From contig CAADUO010000005.1 in the NCBI GenBank assembly GCA_900752215.1, forward strand, positions 1 through 20,136: 20,136 bases of DNA. Reading direction: 5' to 3'. Positions 1 to 8,107 of the stretch are shown in pieces. Every line of letters starts with the position of its first letter. Position 1 is the stretch's first letter. The translations under genes and the position numbers were made by a program. This DNA is from an uncultured Collinsella sp. GTDB taxonomy: Bacteria; Actinomycetota; Coriobacteriia; Coriobacteriales; Coriobacteriaceae. Below the pieces are notes generated by a model that worked only from the letters and a program-made list of their open reading frames with translations, was not told the origin of the DNA and searched no databases.

Positions 1-50
1 CTTGACTGGCAGTCAAGAGGTCAGGGGTTCGATCCCCCTCGTCTCCACCC
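1..50 (+). tRNA. tRNA-Ala(GGC), 3' part only
   Basis: The window opens inside a tRNA. The anticodon arm is visible (stem 1-5 with 13-17, seven-base loop 6-12, anticodon GGC at 8-10), then a five-base variable loop, a T arm with loop TTCGATC, and the 3' acceptor strand CGTCTCC at 40-46 with discriminator A47. Anticodon GGC reads the Ala codon GCC. A U at position 70 of the acceptor would form the G3:U70 pair that marks tRNA-Ala, provided the missing 5' strand has G3. The bases after A47 are CCC rather than CCA, so the terminal CCA is probably added after transcription. The D arm and 5' acceptor strand lie outside the window. Confidence 0.9.
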
Positions 51-63
51 GAGCATTGAATGA

Positions 64-91
64 GGCTCCAACGCAAGTTGGGGCCTTTTTT
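64..91 (+). terminator. Rho-independent terminator after tRNA-Ala
   Basis: A nine-pair stem (64-72 with 77-85, one G-T pair) closes a GCAA tetraloop and is followed directly by six T residues (86-91). It ends the tRNA-Ala transcript just before the ABC-F gene. Confidence 0.9.
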
Positions 92-122
92 CATATAGGA
101 ACACAAGGTCAAAGGCGGCAGC

Positions 123-2156
123 ATGATCCTCCTGGTCGACAAGATCGAAAAAAGCTTCGGCGCACGCGTCCTCTTTAGCGGCGCGTCCTTCCAGATCAAC
201 CCCGGTGAGCGCTTCGCGCTCGTGGGCCCCAACGGCGCCGGCAAAACCACCATGCTCAAGATCATCATGGGCATCGACAGCCCCGACGCCGGCCAGATCC
301 AGTACGCAAAGGACTGCCAGGTAGGCTACCTAGAGCAGGAAACCAACCTGGAGCACAAGGACACCACCATCCTTGCCGAGGTCATGGCGGCCGCCAAGGA
401 AATTCGCCGCATGGGCGAGCGCGCCAACGAGCTGCAGGCCCAGATCGCGGAGCTCTCCGAGCAGGGCAAGGACGTCGACGCCCTTCTCAACGAGTACGGC
501 CAGGTCCAGGACCGCTTTGAGCACCTGGGCGGTTACGAGCTCGAGAGCAACGCCCGCAAGATCCTGTCCGGCCTGGGCTTTAAGGTTACCGACTTTGAGC
601 GCCCGTGCTCCGAGTTCTCGGGCGGCTGGCAGATGCGCATCGCGCTTGCCAAGCTCTTCCTGCGCCACCCCGACCTGCTACTTCTGGACGAGCCCACCAA
701 CCACCTGGACCTCGAAAGCGTCCAGTGGTTGCGCGGCTTTATTGCCAACTACGACGGCGCCGTCCTCATCGTCAGCCACGACCGCGCCTTCATGGACGCC
801 TGCGTCGACCACGTCGCCGCACTCGAAAACCGTCGCGTGACCACCTACACCGGCAACTACAGCAGCTACCTCAAGCAGCGCGAAGACAACCTGGAGCAGA
901 TGCGCGCCAAGCGTGCCGCCCAGGAGCGCGACATCGCCCACATGCAGGTCTTCGTTGACAAGTTCCGCTACAAGCCCACCAAGGCCGCCCAGGCGCAGGA
1001 GCGCATCCGCAAGATCGAGCAGATCAAAAAGGAGCTTGTCATCCTGCCCGAGGGCCACAAGCACATCGACTTTAAGTTCCCCGACCCGCCGCGCTCCGGC
1101 GACATGGTCGTGGGGCTCGAGGGCGTCTCCAAGTCCTACGGCAAAAAGCACATCTACAGCGACATCGACCTCAAGCTCTACCGCGGCGAGCATGTGGCGC
1201 TCGTCGGCCCCAACGGCGCCGGCAAGTCCACGCTCATGAAGATCCTCGCCGGCCTGGAGCCTCCCACCACCGGCACCCGCGATCTGGGCACCAACGTGGG
1301 CGTGGCCTACTACGCCCAGCACGCACTCGAGGGTATGACCGAGTCCAATACCGTCCTGCAAGAGATCGACACCGTCACGCCCAAGTGGACCGTGCCGCAG
1401 CAGCGCAGTCTGCTGGGTGCCTTCCTGTTTAGCGACAACGACTCCATCGAAAAACAGGTACGCGTCCTTTCCGGCGGCGAAAAGGCGCGCTTGGCCCTGG
1501 CTAAGATGCTCGTGGCCCCCGAGGCGCTCCTGTGCCTGGACGAGCCCACCAACCACCTGGACATCGACTCGGTGGACATGCTCGAGAACGCCCTGCAAAA
1601 CTTTCCCGGTACCATCGTGCTGATCAGCCACGACGAGCACCTGGTACGCGCCGTGGCCAACCGCATCATTGACATCCGCGATGGCAAGGTAACGGTCTAC
1701 GACGGCGACTACGACTACTACCTCTACAAGCGCGAGGACCTTGCGGCCCGCGCCGCCGCCGAGGCGGCAGGGGAGAGCGCACCGGCCACAGCCAAGTCCG
1801 CCAAGGTCACCGCAGCCCAGCCCGATACGCCCGCCACTGCTTCCAAGCCTGCCGAGGGCAAAAAGACCAAGGAGCAAAAGCGCGCCGAGGCCCAGGCCCG
1901 CGCCGCGCTCAACAAAAAGCTCAAGGGCGTGCGCAACCAGCTCAAGAAGATCGAGACAGAGCTCGACAAAAAGCGCGCCCGCTATGACGAGCTTATGGAA
2001 TTGATGGCCAGCGAAGAGCTTTATGCCGATCAGGACAAGTTCAACGCCGCGCTGGGGGAATATAACGGCCTTAAGCAAGAGCTACCCAAGCTCGAGGACG
2101 AATGGCTGGAGCTTTCCACCCAGATCGAAGAGGAGACCGCGCGTGAACTCTCGTAA
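123..2156 (+). CDS. ABC-F family ATPase (ribosome-associated, YdiF/Uup type)
   Basis: A soluble protein with two ABC ATPase domains and no membrane segment, the ABC-F layout. Members bind the ribosomal E site and act on stalled or drug-bound ribosomes. Domain 1 has Walker A GPNGAGKT at residues 35-42, signature SGGWQ and Walker B with DEPTNHLD. The linker carries the family's conserved basic motif (FRYKPTKAAQAQERIRKIEQ). Domain 2 has a second GPNGAGKS, signature LSGGEK and DEPTNHLD. Both catalytic Glu residues are present. The last 110 or so residues are Lys/Glu/Ala-rich and look like the coiled-coil C-terminal domain of YdiF/Uup proteins. At 677 aa the length fits this subgroup. Only a weak ribosome-binding site (GGCGG) precedes ATG 123. 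The gene follows a tRNA terminator and its end overlaps the next gene. A housekeeping role is more likely than drug resistance, but sequence alone cannot decide. Confidence 0.93.
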   Translation: MILLVDKIEKSFGARVLFSGASFQINPGERFALVGPNGAGKTTMLKIIMGIDSPDAGQIQYAKDCQVGYLEQETNLEHKDTTILAEVMAAAKEIRRMGERANELQAQIAELSEQGKDVDALLNEYGQVQDRFEHLGGYELESNARKILSGLGFKVTDFERPCSEFSGGWQMRIALAKLFLRHPDLLLLDEPTNHLDLESVQWLRGFIANYDGAVLIVSHDRAFMDACVDHVAALENRRVTTYTGNYSSYLKQREDNLEQMRAKRAAQERDIAHMQVFVDKFRYKPTKAAQAQERIRKIEQIKKELVILPEGHKHIDFKFPDPPRSGDMVVGLEGVSKSYGKKHIYSDIDLKLYRGEHVALVGPNGAGKSTLMKILAGLEPPTTGTRDLGTNVGVAYYAQHALEGMTESNTVLQEIDTVTPKWTVPQQRSLLGAFLFSDNDSIEKQVRVLSGGEKARLALAKMLVAPEALLCLDEPTNHLDIDSVDMLENALQNFPGTIVLISHDEHLVRAVANRIIDIRDGKVTVYDGDYDYYLYKREDLAARAAAEAAGESAPATAKSAKVTAAQPDTPATASKPAEGKKTKEQKRAEAQARAALNKKLKGVRNQLKKIETELDKKRARYDELMELMASEELYADQDKFNAALGEYNGLKQELPKLEDEWLELSTQIEEETARELS

Positions 2157-2439
2157 GGCCGCTGCCGTGGCGATGAGCATCATCGCCATCGCTTGTCGCA
2201 TCTGCGGCATCTTTATGAGCGCGATGACCGTGCTGCTGTGCTTTAGTGGCCTCACCGCCAAGCTGCAGATCGTTGGCTTTGTCGTTGAGCTTTCGCGCGC
2301 ACTGCCAAGCGCCATCGCCGGCTACGGTGTCATCACGTCGCCCTTTGGTGGCGTGTTTCGCCTGGATTACGCCATCGTGGCCGTGATTCTATTTGTGGCC
2401 GATTACCTGCTCACACGCGCCTCGCGCCGCGTCCGCTAG
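2143..2439 (+). CDS. Small two-helix membrane protein, unknown function
   Basis: A 98-residue protein starting at GTG 2143, inside the last codons of the ABC-F gene (14-base overlap). An AGAGGAG ribosome-binding site at 2129-2135 supports this start. The reading frame is open further upstream to 2023, but that stretch only shadows the ABC-F gene. After a short basic N-terminus (NSRK) come a hydrophobic stretch at about residues 8-32 and a second at about 74-91, then a basic tail (TRASRRVR), predicting two membrane helices with both ends probably inside. No family was recognised. The overlap implies translational coupling to the ABC-F gene, and the protease gene starts nine bases after its stop, so the three form an operon. 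An in-frame ATG at 2173 is an alternative start. Confidence 0.7.
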   Translation: MNSRKAAAVAMSIIAIACRICGIFMSAMTVLLCFSGLTAKLQIVGFVVELSRALPSAIAGYGVITSPFGGVFRLDYAIVAVILFVADYLLTRASRRVR

Positions 2440-2448
2440 GGGATCGTT

Positions 2449-3132
2449 ATGTCCAGCAGCTACTTCATGAACCTGCTCGCCAGCGCGGTCGCCGTCATCC
2501 TGGGCATCGTGATCCATGAGAGCGCGCACGCCGCCGCGGCCTGGGCACTCGGCGATAAGACGGCCCGTTCGCGCGGACGCGTCTCGCTCAACCCGCTCAA
2601 CCATATCGACCCGTTTGGCACCATCCTCCTGCCGCTGCTGATGCTCGCCGCCGGAGGCCCGGTGTTCGCCTTCGCCAAGCCCGTTCCCGTCTACCTCAAC
2701 AACCTCAAGCACCCCAAGCGCGACGAGGTCCTGGTGAGCGTGGCCGGCCCCGCATCGAACATCGCGCTCGCCTGTCTTGCCGCCGCCCTCATGCGCCTGA
2801 CCTATGGCAGCCTCTACACCAGCATGTCATTTGCCCTGGCGTCACAGATCATGAACTTCGGCGCCACCTTTATCGTGGTCAACTTATCGCTCGCGTTCTT
2901 TAACCTAATCCCGATCCCACCGCTCGACGGCTCGTCGATCATCGTGCCCTTCCTCAAGGGCAAGGCGCTCGCCAACTACTACCGCCTGCAGCAATACGCT
3001 ATGCCCATCCTCATCCTGGTTTTGTATCTGCTGCCCATGTGGACCGGCATCGACGTGATCGGCCGCTATTTCGACGTTACCGTGTATCCGCTTGCTGAGC
3101 AGCTGCTCAACTTCGCAATCGCCGGCATCTAA
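2449..3132 (+). CDS. Site-2 protease family zinc metalloprotease (M50)
   Basis: A polytopic membrane protease of the M50 family, which cuts substrates within the membrane. The zinc-binding HExxH motif is HESAH at residues 23-27 in the first membrane helix, and the third zinc ligand is Asp160 in the motif NLIPIPPLDG near residues 152-161. The segment NPLNHIDPFGTILLP and the LVSVAGPASN motif are typical of the short rhomboid-sized members (YwhC group), which lack a PDZ domain. The 227-residue length fits. AGGGGA overlaps the upstream stop and precedes ATG 2449. Substrates are unknown. The neighbours (ABC-F upstream, scpA downstream) do not point to a particular signalling pathway. Confidence 0.9.
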   Translation: MSSSYFMNLLASAVAVILGIVIHESAHAAAAWALGDKTARSRGRVSLNPLNHIDPFGTILLPLLMLAAGGPVFAFAKPVPVYLNNLKHPKRDEVLVSVAGPASNIALACLAAALMRLTYGSLYTSMSFALASQIMNFGATFIVVNLSLAFFNLIPIPPLDGSSIIVPFLKGKALANYYRLQQYAMPILILVLYLLPMWTGIDVIGRYFDVTVYPLAEQLLNFAIAGI

Positions 3133-3140
3133 GGTAAACT
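3112..3140 (+). promoter_or_regulatory. Possible sigma-70-type promoter upstream of scpA
   Basis: TTCGCA at 3112-3117 and TAAACT at 3135-3140 are separated by 17 bases, each matching four of six consensus positions. The site straddles the protease stop codon in the largest gap of the early gene run. A small hairpin (GACCGT/ACGGTC, 3149-3165) follows. The call rests on the match alone. Confidence 0.3.
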
Positions 3141-3216
3141 TACAGGTCGACCGTGCAAAACGGTCGCAACATGCACCCAAACCGCGCCGCGAAGGCGCCG
3201 TCAAAGGAGGTCGAAG

Positions 3217-4029
3217 ATGTCGTATCGCGTGTCGACGCAGGTCTACAGCGGACCGTTCGACCTGCTGCTGCAGCTGGTAACCCGCCAAAAAGTAGATATC
3301 AGCGCCATCTCCATCAGCGAGGTGGCCGAGCAGTACCTTGCCGAGGCCGAACGCATCGAGGCGCTGGACCTGGACGTGGCGAGCGACTTTTTGCTGGTCG
3401 CGGCAACCCTTTTGGACATCAAGGCCGCCTCTCTGGTGCCGCAGGAGGCCCCGCGCAAAGTCGATGACGACGATGACGAGTTCGACGAAGACCTCGAGGA
3501 GCTCAGCGCGCTCGACGGCGACGCCCTGCGCGAGGTCCTAATCCAGCGCCTGATTGCCTACAAGCAGTTTAAAGGCGCGGCGGCAGCCCTCGGTGCTCGC
3601 ATGCAGGCCGAAAGCCGCATGCACCCGCGTGTGGCCGGTCCCGACCCCGAGTTCTTGGGCCTCATGCCCGACTATCTTGCTGGCATTACCTTGCGCGGTC
3701 TCGCCGTCATTTGCGCCGACCTCGACGGCAAGCGACAGACCTTCTTGCTGGAGGCCGAGCATGTGGCGCCGCATCGCGTGCCGCTCGACCTGACCGTGGC
3801 CTCAGTCGACCGCTTTACCATGGCGCACCAAACCTGCACCTTCCGCGAGCTACTGGACGGCGATGCCACCACCGAGCAGCTCGTCGTCACCTTCCTAGCT
3901 ATGCTTGAGCTCGCCAAGCGCGGCTCGCTCACGCTGAGCCAGGACGAGATCTTTGGAACCATCTGCATCAACCGAGTCGAGGGCGCCGAGGCATACGTGC
4001 CCGGCGAGGGCCCCGAGCTCACCGAATAG
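3217..4029 (+). CDS. scpA: Segregation and condensation protein A
   Basis: The kleisin subunit of the bacterial SMC condensin complex, which bridges the SMC heads and helps organise and segregate chromosomes. The N-terminus (residues 7-26) carries the family pattern YSGPFDLLLQLV followed by the DISAISISEVAEQYL region. An acidic linker at about residues 84-100 (DDDDDEFDEDLEEL) joins the N-terminal domain to the winged-helix C-terminus, where TFLAMLELAKRGSLTLSQDEIFG is the recognisable SMC-binding segment. The 270-residue length is normal. AAAGGAGG precedes ATG 3217 at good spacing. scpB follows after 11 bases, the standard partner arrangement. Confidence 0.95.
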   Translation: MSYRVSTQVYSGPFDLLLQLVTRQKVDISAISISEVAEQYLAEAERIEALDLDVASDFLLVAATLLDIKAASLVPQEAPRKVDDDDDEFDEDLEELSALDGDALREVLIQRLIAYKQFKGAAAALGARMQAESRMHPRVAGPDPEFLGLMPDYLAGITLRGLAVICADLDGKRQTFLLEAEHVAPHRVPLDLTVASVDRFTMAHQTCTFRELLDGDATTEQLVVTFLAMLELAKRGSLTLSQDEIFGTICINRVEGAEAYVPGEGPELTE

Positions 4030-4040
4030 GAGACGCTAGC

Positions 4041-4769
4041 ATGTCGAACCTTTCCACGCTGGAGGCAAACAGCCTCAAAGGTGCCCTCGAGGCGCTGCTG
4101 CTGGTGTCGAGCGACCCGGTGAGTGCGCCCGCGCTGGCTGGTGCGCTGGATATCGCCCCCGGCGAGTGCGCATCGCTGCTCGCCGAGCTCATGGTTGAGT
4201 ACGAGGAGGCCAACCGCGGCTTTCAGCTGCGCGAGGTCGCCGGCGGTTGGCGCCTGTTCACGCATCCTGCCTACCACGACGTAGTCGAGGCCTATGTGTT
4301 GAGCTGGGACACGCAAAAGCTGTCGCAGGCGGCGCTCGAAACCCTGGCCGTGATCGCATACCACCAGCCCGTAACGCGCGAGGTGGTCAAGGGCATCCGC
4401 GGCGTCAACTCAGACGGCGTCATCGCGTCGCTCGTGGACAAGGGTCTGGTGCGCGAGCTCGGCCGTGACCCCGAGCGCGGTCAGGCCATCATTTACGGCA
4501 CGACCAACGCCTTCTTGGAAAAGTTCGGCCTGCGCTCCACCCGCGACCTACCCGATCTGGAGCAGTTTGCCCCCGACGAGCAGTCGCGCCAGTTTATCCG
4601 CGAGCGCCTGAGCGGCCGCAGTATTCAGTCCACGCTCGAGGAGCAAGCCGAGGACCTGGACGAAGAGCGCGAACTGCTCGATACCGATGTTGAAGATGTT
4701 GAGGCAGCCGAAGACTTGGAAACCCTGGTCGTCGACGAGACCTCGGAGGATTTGCATGACGAGGACTAA
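4041..4769 (+). CDS. scpB: Segregation and condensation protein B
   Basis: The second accessory subunit of the SMC-ScpAB complex. It dimerises through winged-helix domains and binds ScpA. Recognisable segments are LKGALEALLLVSSDPV near the N-terminus and the highly conserved central stretch LSQAALETLAVIAYHQPVTREVVKGIRGVNSDGV, followed by the LVRELGRDPERGQAIIYGTT region. The last 45 residues are strongly acidic (many Glu/Asp), a tail commonly variable in this family. TAGGAG lies upstream of ATG 4041. The 3' end overlaps the pseudouridine synthase gene by 14 bases, suggesting coupled translation. Confidence 0.95.
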   Translation: MSNLSTLEANSLKGALEALLLVSSDPVSAPALAGALDIAPGECASLLAELMVEYEEANRGFQLREVAGGWRLFTHPAYHDVVEAYVLSWDTQKLSQAALETLAVIAYHQPVTREVVKGIRGVNSDGVIASLVDKGLVRELGRDPERGQAIIYGTTNAFLEKFGLRSTRDLPDLEQFAPDEQSRQFIRERLSGRSIQSTLEEQAEDLDEERELLDTDVEDVEAAEDLETLVVDETSEDLHDED

Positions 4770-5718
4770 CGAAGTAGGGGAGACGCGCGCCGTGGGCAAC
4801 GCAGCACCCGCAACCGGCGCCCAGCCCGTCTACCCGCACACCATGCGCCTGCAGCGCTTTTTGGCGCGCGCGGGCGTGGCGAGCCGCCGTGGCTCGGAGG
4901 ACCTGATGACCGCCGGCCGCGTGACCGTCAACGGCCAGGTCGCGACCGAACTGGGCACCAAGGTCGACGTCGACCGCGACCATATCGAGGTCGACGGCAT
5001 GCCCGTCAAGCTCAACCAGGGCGCCGTATACTTGATGCTCTACAAGCCGACCGGCTACCTCACCACCATGAGCGATCCGCAGGAACGCCCTTGCGTGGCC
5101 GATCTGGTCCCGCGCGACCGCTTTCCGGGGCTCTTCCCGGTGGGTCGTCTGGACCGCGACACCACGGGCCTTTTGCTCTTTACCACCGACGGCGACCTGT
5201 CGCAGGACCTGCTGCACCCCAGCAAGCATGTCTATAAGACCTACCAGGCACTCGTTGACGGGCAGCTGACCGAACGCGATCTAGACCCGCTCCGCCATGG
5301 CATCGAGCTCGACGACGGCCTATGCCAGCCGGCAATCTGCCGCGTCATCACCGCACGCGAGGCCGAGGCCGTGGCGCCACAGGGCGTCAAGCCCGGCACC
5401 ACCGCCGTCGAGGTCATCATCCGCGAGGGTCGCAAGAATCAGGTTAAGCGCATGCTGAGCAAGATTCACCACCCGGTAATCCGTCTGCATCGCTGCAACT
5501 TTGCCGGCCTTGAGCTCGAGGGCGTGGCCAAGGGCTCGTGGCGTGAGCTCACCGACCGCGAGGTGCAGATTCTCAAAAGCGGTGTCATCCCCCCCAAGCA
5601 GGCCAGCGCCATGCACGGCGGCAAGCCCCAAGACGCACCCGCCAGCCGCACGCGCCACCACGGCAGTCACGGCTCCGCACCTAAACGCAACACCTACCGC
5701 GAGCGTTACACGGGCTAG
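4756..5718 (+). CDS. rluB: Pseudouridine synthase, RsuA/RluB type (23S rRNA likely)
   Basis: Isomerises a specific uridine in rRNA to pseudouridine. An S4 RNA-binding domain (from MRLQRFLARAGVASRR, about residues 30-75) precedes the synthase domain, whose catalytic aspartate is Asp133 in GRLDRDTTGLLLFT. The EGRKNQVKRML motif also fits the family. The C-terminal 35 residues are basic and unconserved. Three starts are possible: ATG 4756 (GGAGGA five bases upstream, overlapping scpB), GTG 4792 (AGGGGAGA upstream) and ATG 4843, where the S4 domain begins. ATG 4756 was chosen for its ribosome-binding site and coupling, giving 320 aa. The scpA-scpB-rluB order is standard and favours the RluB assignment over RsuA. 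Confidence 0.88.
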   Translation: MTRTNEVGETRAVGNAAPATGAQPVYPHTMRLQRFLARAGVASRRGSEDLMTAGRVTVNGQVATELGTKVDVDRDHIEVDGMPVKLNQGAVYLMLYKPTGYLTTMSDPQERPCVADLVPRDRFPGLFPVGRLDRDTTGLLLFTTDGDLSQDLLHPSKHVYKTYQALVDGQLTERDLDPLRHGIELDDGLCQPAICRVITAREAEAVAPQGVKPGTTAVEVIIREGRKNQVKRMLSKIHHPVIRLHRCNFAGLELEGVAKGSWRELTDREVQILKSGVIPPKQASAMHGGKPQDAPASRTRHHGSHGSAPKRNTYRERYTG

Positions 5719-5784
5719 GCAACTCGCCGCGCCCCAACGCCCGCGAACCATACCAGCACATCAACCACCGAAAGGAAGCATTGC

Positions 5785-6471
5785 ATGATCGTCGCCATCG
5801 ACGGCCCCGCCGGTTCCGGCAAGTCCACCATCGCCAAAGAGATCGCCCGCCAGCTGGGCTTTAACAAGCTCGACACGGGCGCCATGTATCGCGCCGTCAC
5901 CTTCGCCGCGCTCGACCGCGGCATCGATCTAGACGACGAGGCGGCAATCGACGCCCTCGCCGAGCAGATCGAGATTCGCTTTACCAACGGTACCGGCGAG
6001 GACACGCGCCTGACCATCGACGGCCAGGACGCTTCGGCTGCCATTCGCACCCCGCAGGTCGACGCCAACGTGTCCAAGGTCTCGGCCTATCCGGGCGTGC
6101 GCGCCGCCATGCTCATCCACCAGCGCCGCGCCGCCGAGGACCGCGATATCGTGGCCGAGGGTCGCGACATCGGTACCGTCGTGTTCCCCAACGCACAGGT
6201 CAAGGTCTTCCTGACCGCCGACCCGCGTGAGCGCGCCCGCCGCCGCGTGCTGCAGCGTCACCAAAACGACGCCCAGCCGTTCACGTCCGAGCAGCTCGAA
6301 GCCGAGGTCGACGAGACCCTCGACGCCCTTAAGCAGCGCGACAAGCTCGACAGCAGCCGCGAGGTCGCCCCGCTCGTGCCCGCCGAGGACGCCGTGCACG
6401 TCGACTCCACCGCCCACACCATCGACGAGGTCGTCTCGATAATCGAGGACCTCATTAACCAAAGGAGGTAG
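5785..6471 (+). CDS. cmk: Cytidylate kinase
   Basis: Transfers phosphate from ATP to CMP or dCMP for nucleotide recycling. The P-loop GPAGSGKST sits at residues 7-15, followed by the CMP-binding segment LDTGAMYRAVT and the motif VAEGRDIGTVVFPNA, both diagnostic. The lid region DPRERARRRVLQRH is present. The 228-residue length is normal for the short bacterial form. AAAGGAA at 5771-5777 serves ATG 5785. The 66-base gap after rluB has no visible promoter or terminator. The plsC-like gene begins three bases after the stop. Confidence 0.96.
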   Translation: MIVAIDGPAGSGKSTIAKEIARQLGFNKLDTGAMYRAVTFAALDRGIDLDDEAAIDALAEQIEIRFTNGTGEDTRLTIDGQDASAAIRTPQVDANVSKVSAYPGVRAAMLIHQRRAAEDRDIVAEGRDIGTVVFPNAQVKVFLTADPRERARRRVLQRHQNDAQPFTSEQLEAEVDETLDALKQRDKLDSSREVAPLVPAEDAVHVDSTAHTIDEVVSIIEDLINQRR

Positions 6472-6474
6472 CCC

Positions 6475-7203
6475 ATGCGCCTGTTTAAGCAGACGCCCGA
6501 GGACTATTACAACGCCCCCTACGCCGAGTTCCCGGCGCTCATCCGCGGCGCTGTCGTCGTGGTTATGGCCATCCTTTGGGCCTTCTCCAAGCTCATGTGG
6601 CGCTGGAAGGTAGAGGACGCCGACCTGCTGTTTGAGCGCCAAGAAGGCCGCGGCAGCGTGGTCATCTGCAACCACACCTCGATGGCCGAGCTCTTGGCCG
6701 TGGAGACGGCGCTGTTCTTTGGGGGGCGCCGCATTCGTCCCATCTTTAAGTCCGAGTTCGCCAAGAGCAAGATTGTGCGCTGGGCCTTTAGCCGCGTTGG
6801 CGGCATCCCCGTGGAGCGTGGTACTGCCGATATGAAGTGCTTGCGCGCCGCCCAGCATGCGCTGCAGCGCGGCGAGGACGTTCTGATCTTCCCCGAGGGC
6901 ACGCGCATCCGCTCGCGCGAGATCAAGCCCGAGGTCCACGGCGGTTTTGCGCTCATCGCTCAGATGGGCAAGGCACCTGTGAACCCGCTCGCCATTTGCG
7001 GCTGGTCCGACATCACGCCCGCGGGCAAAAAGATCATGCGTCCCAAGAAATGCTGGATCCGCGCCGGCAAGGCCGTCTCGCTTTCCGACGCACCGGCCGG
7101 GCTTAAACGCACGGAGCGCCTGGAATGGTTTGAGTCCGAGGCCATGAACCGCGTCTACGCCATGCGAGACGAGCTGTGTGCCGCGCATCCGGGCAGGTTC
7201 TAG
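6475..7203 (+). CDS. plsC: 1-acyl-glycerol-3-phosphate acyltransferase (PlsC family)
   Basis: Probably acylates lysophosphatidic acid to phosphatidic acid at the membrane. A hydrophobic segment lies at residues 22-42. The acyltransferase block 1 is NHTSMAE at 66-72, giving HX4E where most members have HX4D. Block 3 is FPEGTR at 139-144, and the GGIPVERG segment matches block 2. The 242-residue length is normal. A strong AAAGGAGGT overlaps the cmk stop and precedes ATG 6475. The presence of plsY and gpsA in the same gene run fits a phospholipid role, although another acyl acceptor cannot be excluded. Confidence 0.88.
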   Translation: MRLFKQTPEDYYNAPYAEFPALIRGAVVVVMAILWAFSKLMWRWKVEDADLLFERQEGRGSVVICNHTSMAELLAVETALFFGGRRIRPIFKSEFAKSKIVRWAFSRVGGIPVERGTADMKCLRAAQHALQRGEDVLIFPEGTRIRSREIKPEVHGGFALIAQMGKAPVNPLAICGWSDITPAGKKIMRPKKCWIRAGKAVSLSDAPAGLKRTERLEWFESEAMNRVYAMRDELCAAHPGRF

Positions 7204-7205
7204 CC

Positions 7206-8105
7206 ATGAGCGAGAACGTGACGAACACCGCCGCGACTGCGTCCGACCAGGACGGCGCGCCCTCCATCGAGATTGCAGCCCACGCCGGCACTTGCTACGG
7301 CGTACAGCGCGCGCTCGACATGGCGCTGGCCGCCGCGCCGCAGGCAGGGGAGAGCACTCAGGTCCATACCTTGGGTCCGCTCATCCATAACCCCATCGTG
7401 GTGCGCGAGCTTGCTGAGGCAGGCGTTGGCCTGGCCGAGACCCTGGACGACGCAGCATCGGGTACCGTAATCATCCGCGCACACGGCGTAGTGCCGCAGG
7501 TGATCGATGCTGCCCGCAAGCGCGGCCTCAACGTGGTCGATGCCACCTGCCCCTACGTAAAGAAGGTCCATGTGGCGGCCGAGCGCCTGGTGCGCGAGGG
7601 CTACCGTGTGATCGTCGTGGGCGAGCCGGGGCACCCCGAGGTCGAGGGCATTCTAGGCCACGCAGGCGACGATGCGCAGGTCGTGAGCTGTGCCGCTGAC
7701 GCCAACGCCTTGTCACTCAAGGGCAAGGTAGGCCTCGTCGTGCAGACCACCCAGACCGCGCAGAACCTCGCCGAGGTCGTGGCGGCTATCACCCCGCGCG
7801 TGCAGGAGCTGCGTGTGATCAACACCATCTGCGCCGCCACGAGTGAGCGTCAACAGGCAGCAGCCACACTTGCCAACCGCTGCGACTGCATGGTCGTCGT
7901 GGGCGGCAAGAACTCGGGCAACACCCGCCGCCTGGCTCAAATTTGCGCAGACGCCTGCGAGCACACGCATCACATCGAGGAAGCTTCCGAGCTCCAGGAC
8001 GCGTGGTTTACCGACGCTCACCACATCGGCATCACCGCCGGAGCCTCCACCCCGCAAGAACACATCGAGCGCGCCGTCGAGCGCATCAAGGAGCTTTACC
8101 GCTAA
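7206..8105 (+). CDS. ispH: 4-hydroxy-3-methylbut-2-enyl diphosphate reductase
   Basis: Last enzyme of the MEP isoprenoid pathway, an iron-sulfur protein that reduces HMBPP to IPP and DMAPP. The three cluster cysteines are Cys30 (AGTCYGVQRAL), Cys115 (DATCPYVKKVH) and Cys209 (NTICAATSERQ). The proton-relay glutamate is in GHPEVEG near residue 145, and the substrate-binding NSGN (236-239) and AGAST motifs are present. ATG 7206, two bases after the plsC stop, gives 299 aa. The open frame extends 30 bases upstream into plsC without a better start. The ribosome-binding site is weak, so coupling to plsC is likely. The first 20 residues are unconserved. Confidence 0.95.
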   Translation: MSENVTNTAATASDQDGAPSIEIAAHAGTCYGVQRALDMALAAAPQAGESTQVHTLGPLIHNPIVVRELAEAGVGLAETLDDAASGTVIIRAHGVVPQVIDAARKRGLNVVDATCPYVKKVHVAAERLVREGYRVIVVGEPGHPEVEGILGHAGDDAQVVSCAADANALSLKGKVGLVVQTTQTAQNLAEVVAAITPRVQELRVINTICAATSERQQAAATLANRCDCMVVVGGKNSGNTRRLAQICADACEHTHHIEEASELQDAWFTDAHHIGITAGASTPQEHIERAVERIKELYR

Positions 8106-8107
8106 CC

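Noticed and set aside
678..2078. Long minus-strand open frame opposite the ABC-F gene
   Set aside because: It mirrors the codon bias of the + strand gene, is low in complexity (Val/Leu/Gly/Ala) and shows no domain motifs. The + strand ABC-F protein has all expected motifs.
5929..7188. Minus-strand open frame of about 420 codons opposite cmk and plsC
   Set aside because: It spans two well-supported genes, has no family features, and arises from the GC-rich third positions of the sense genes.
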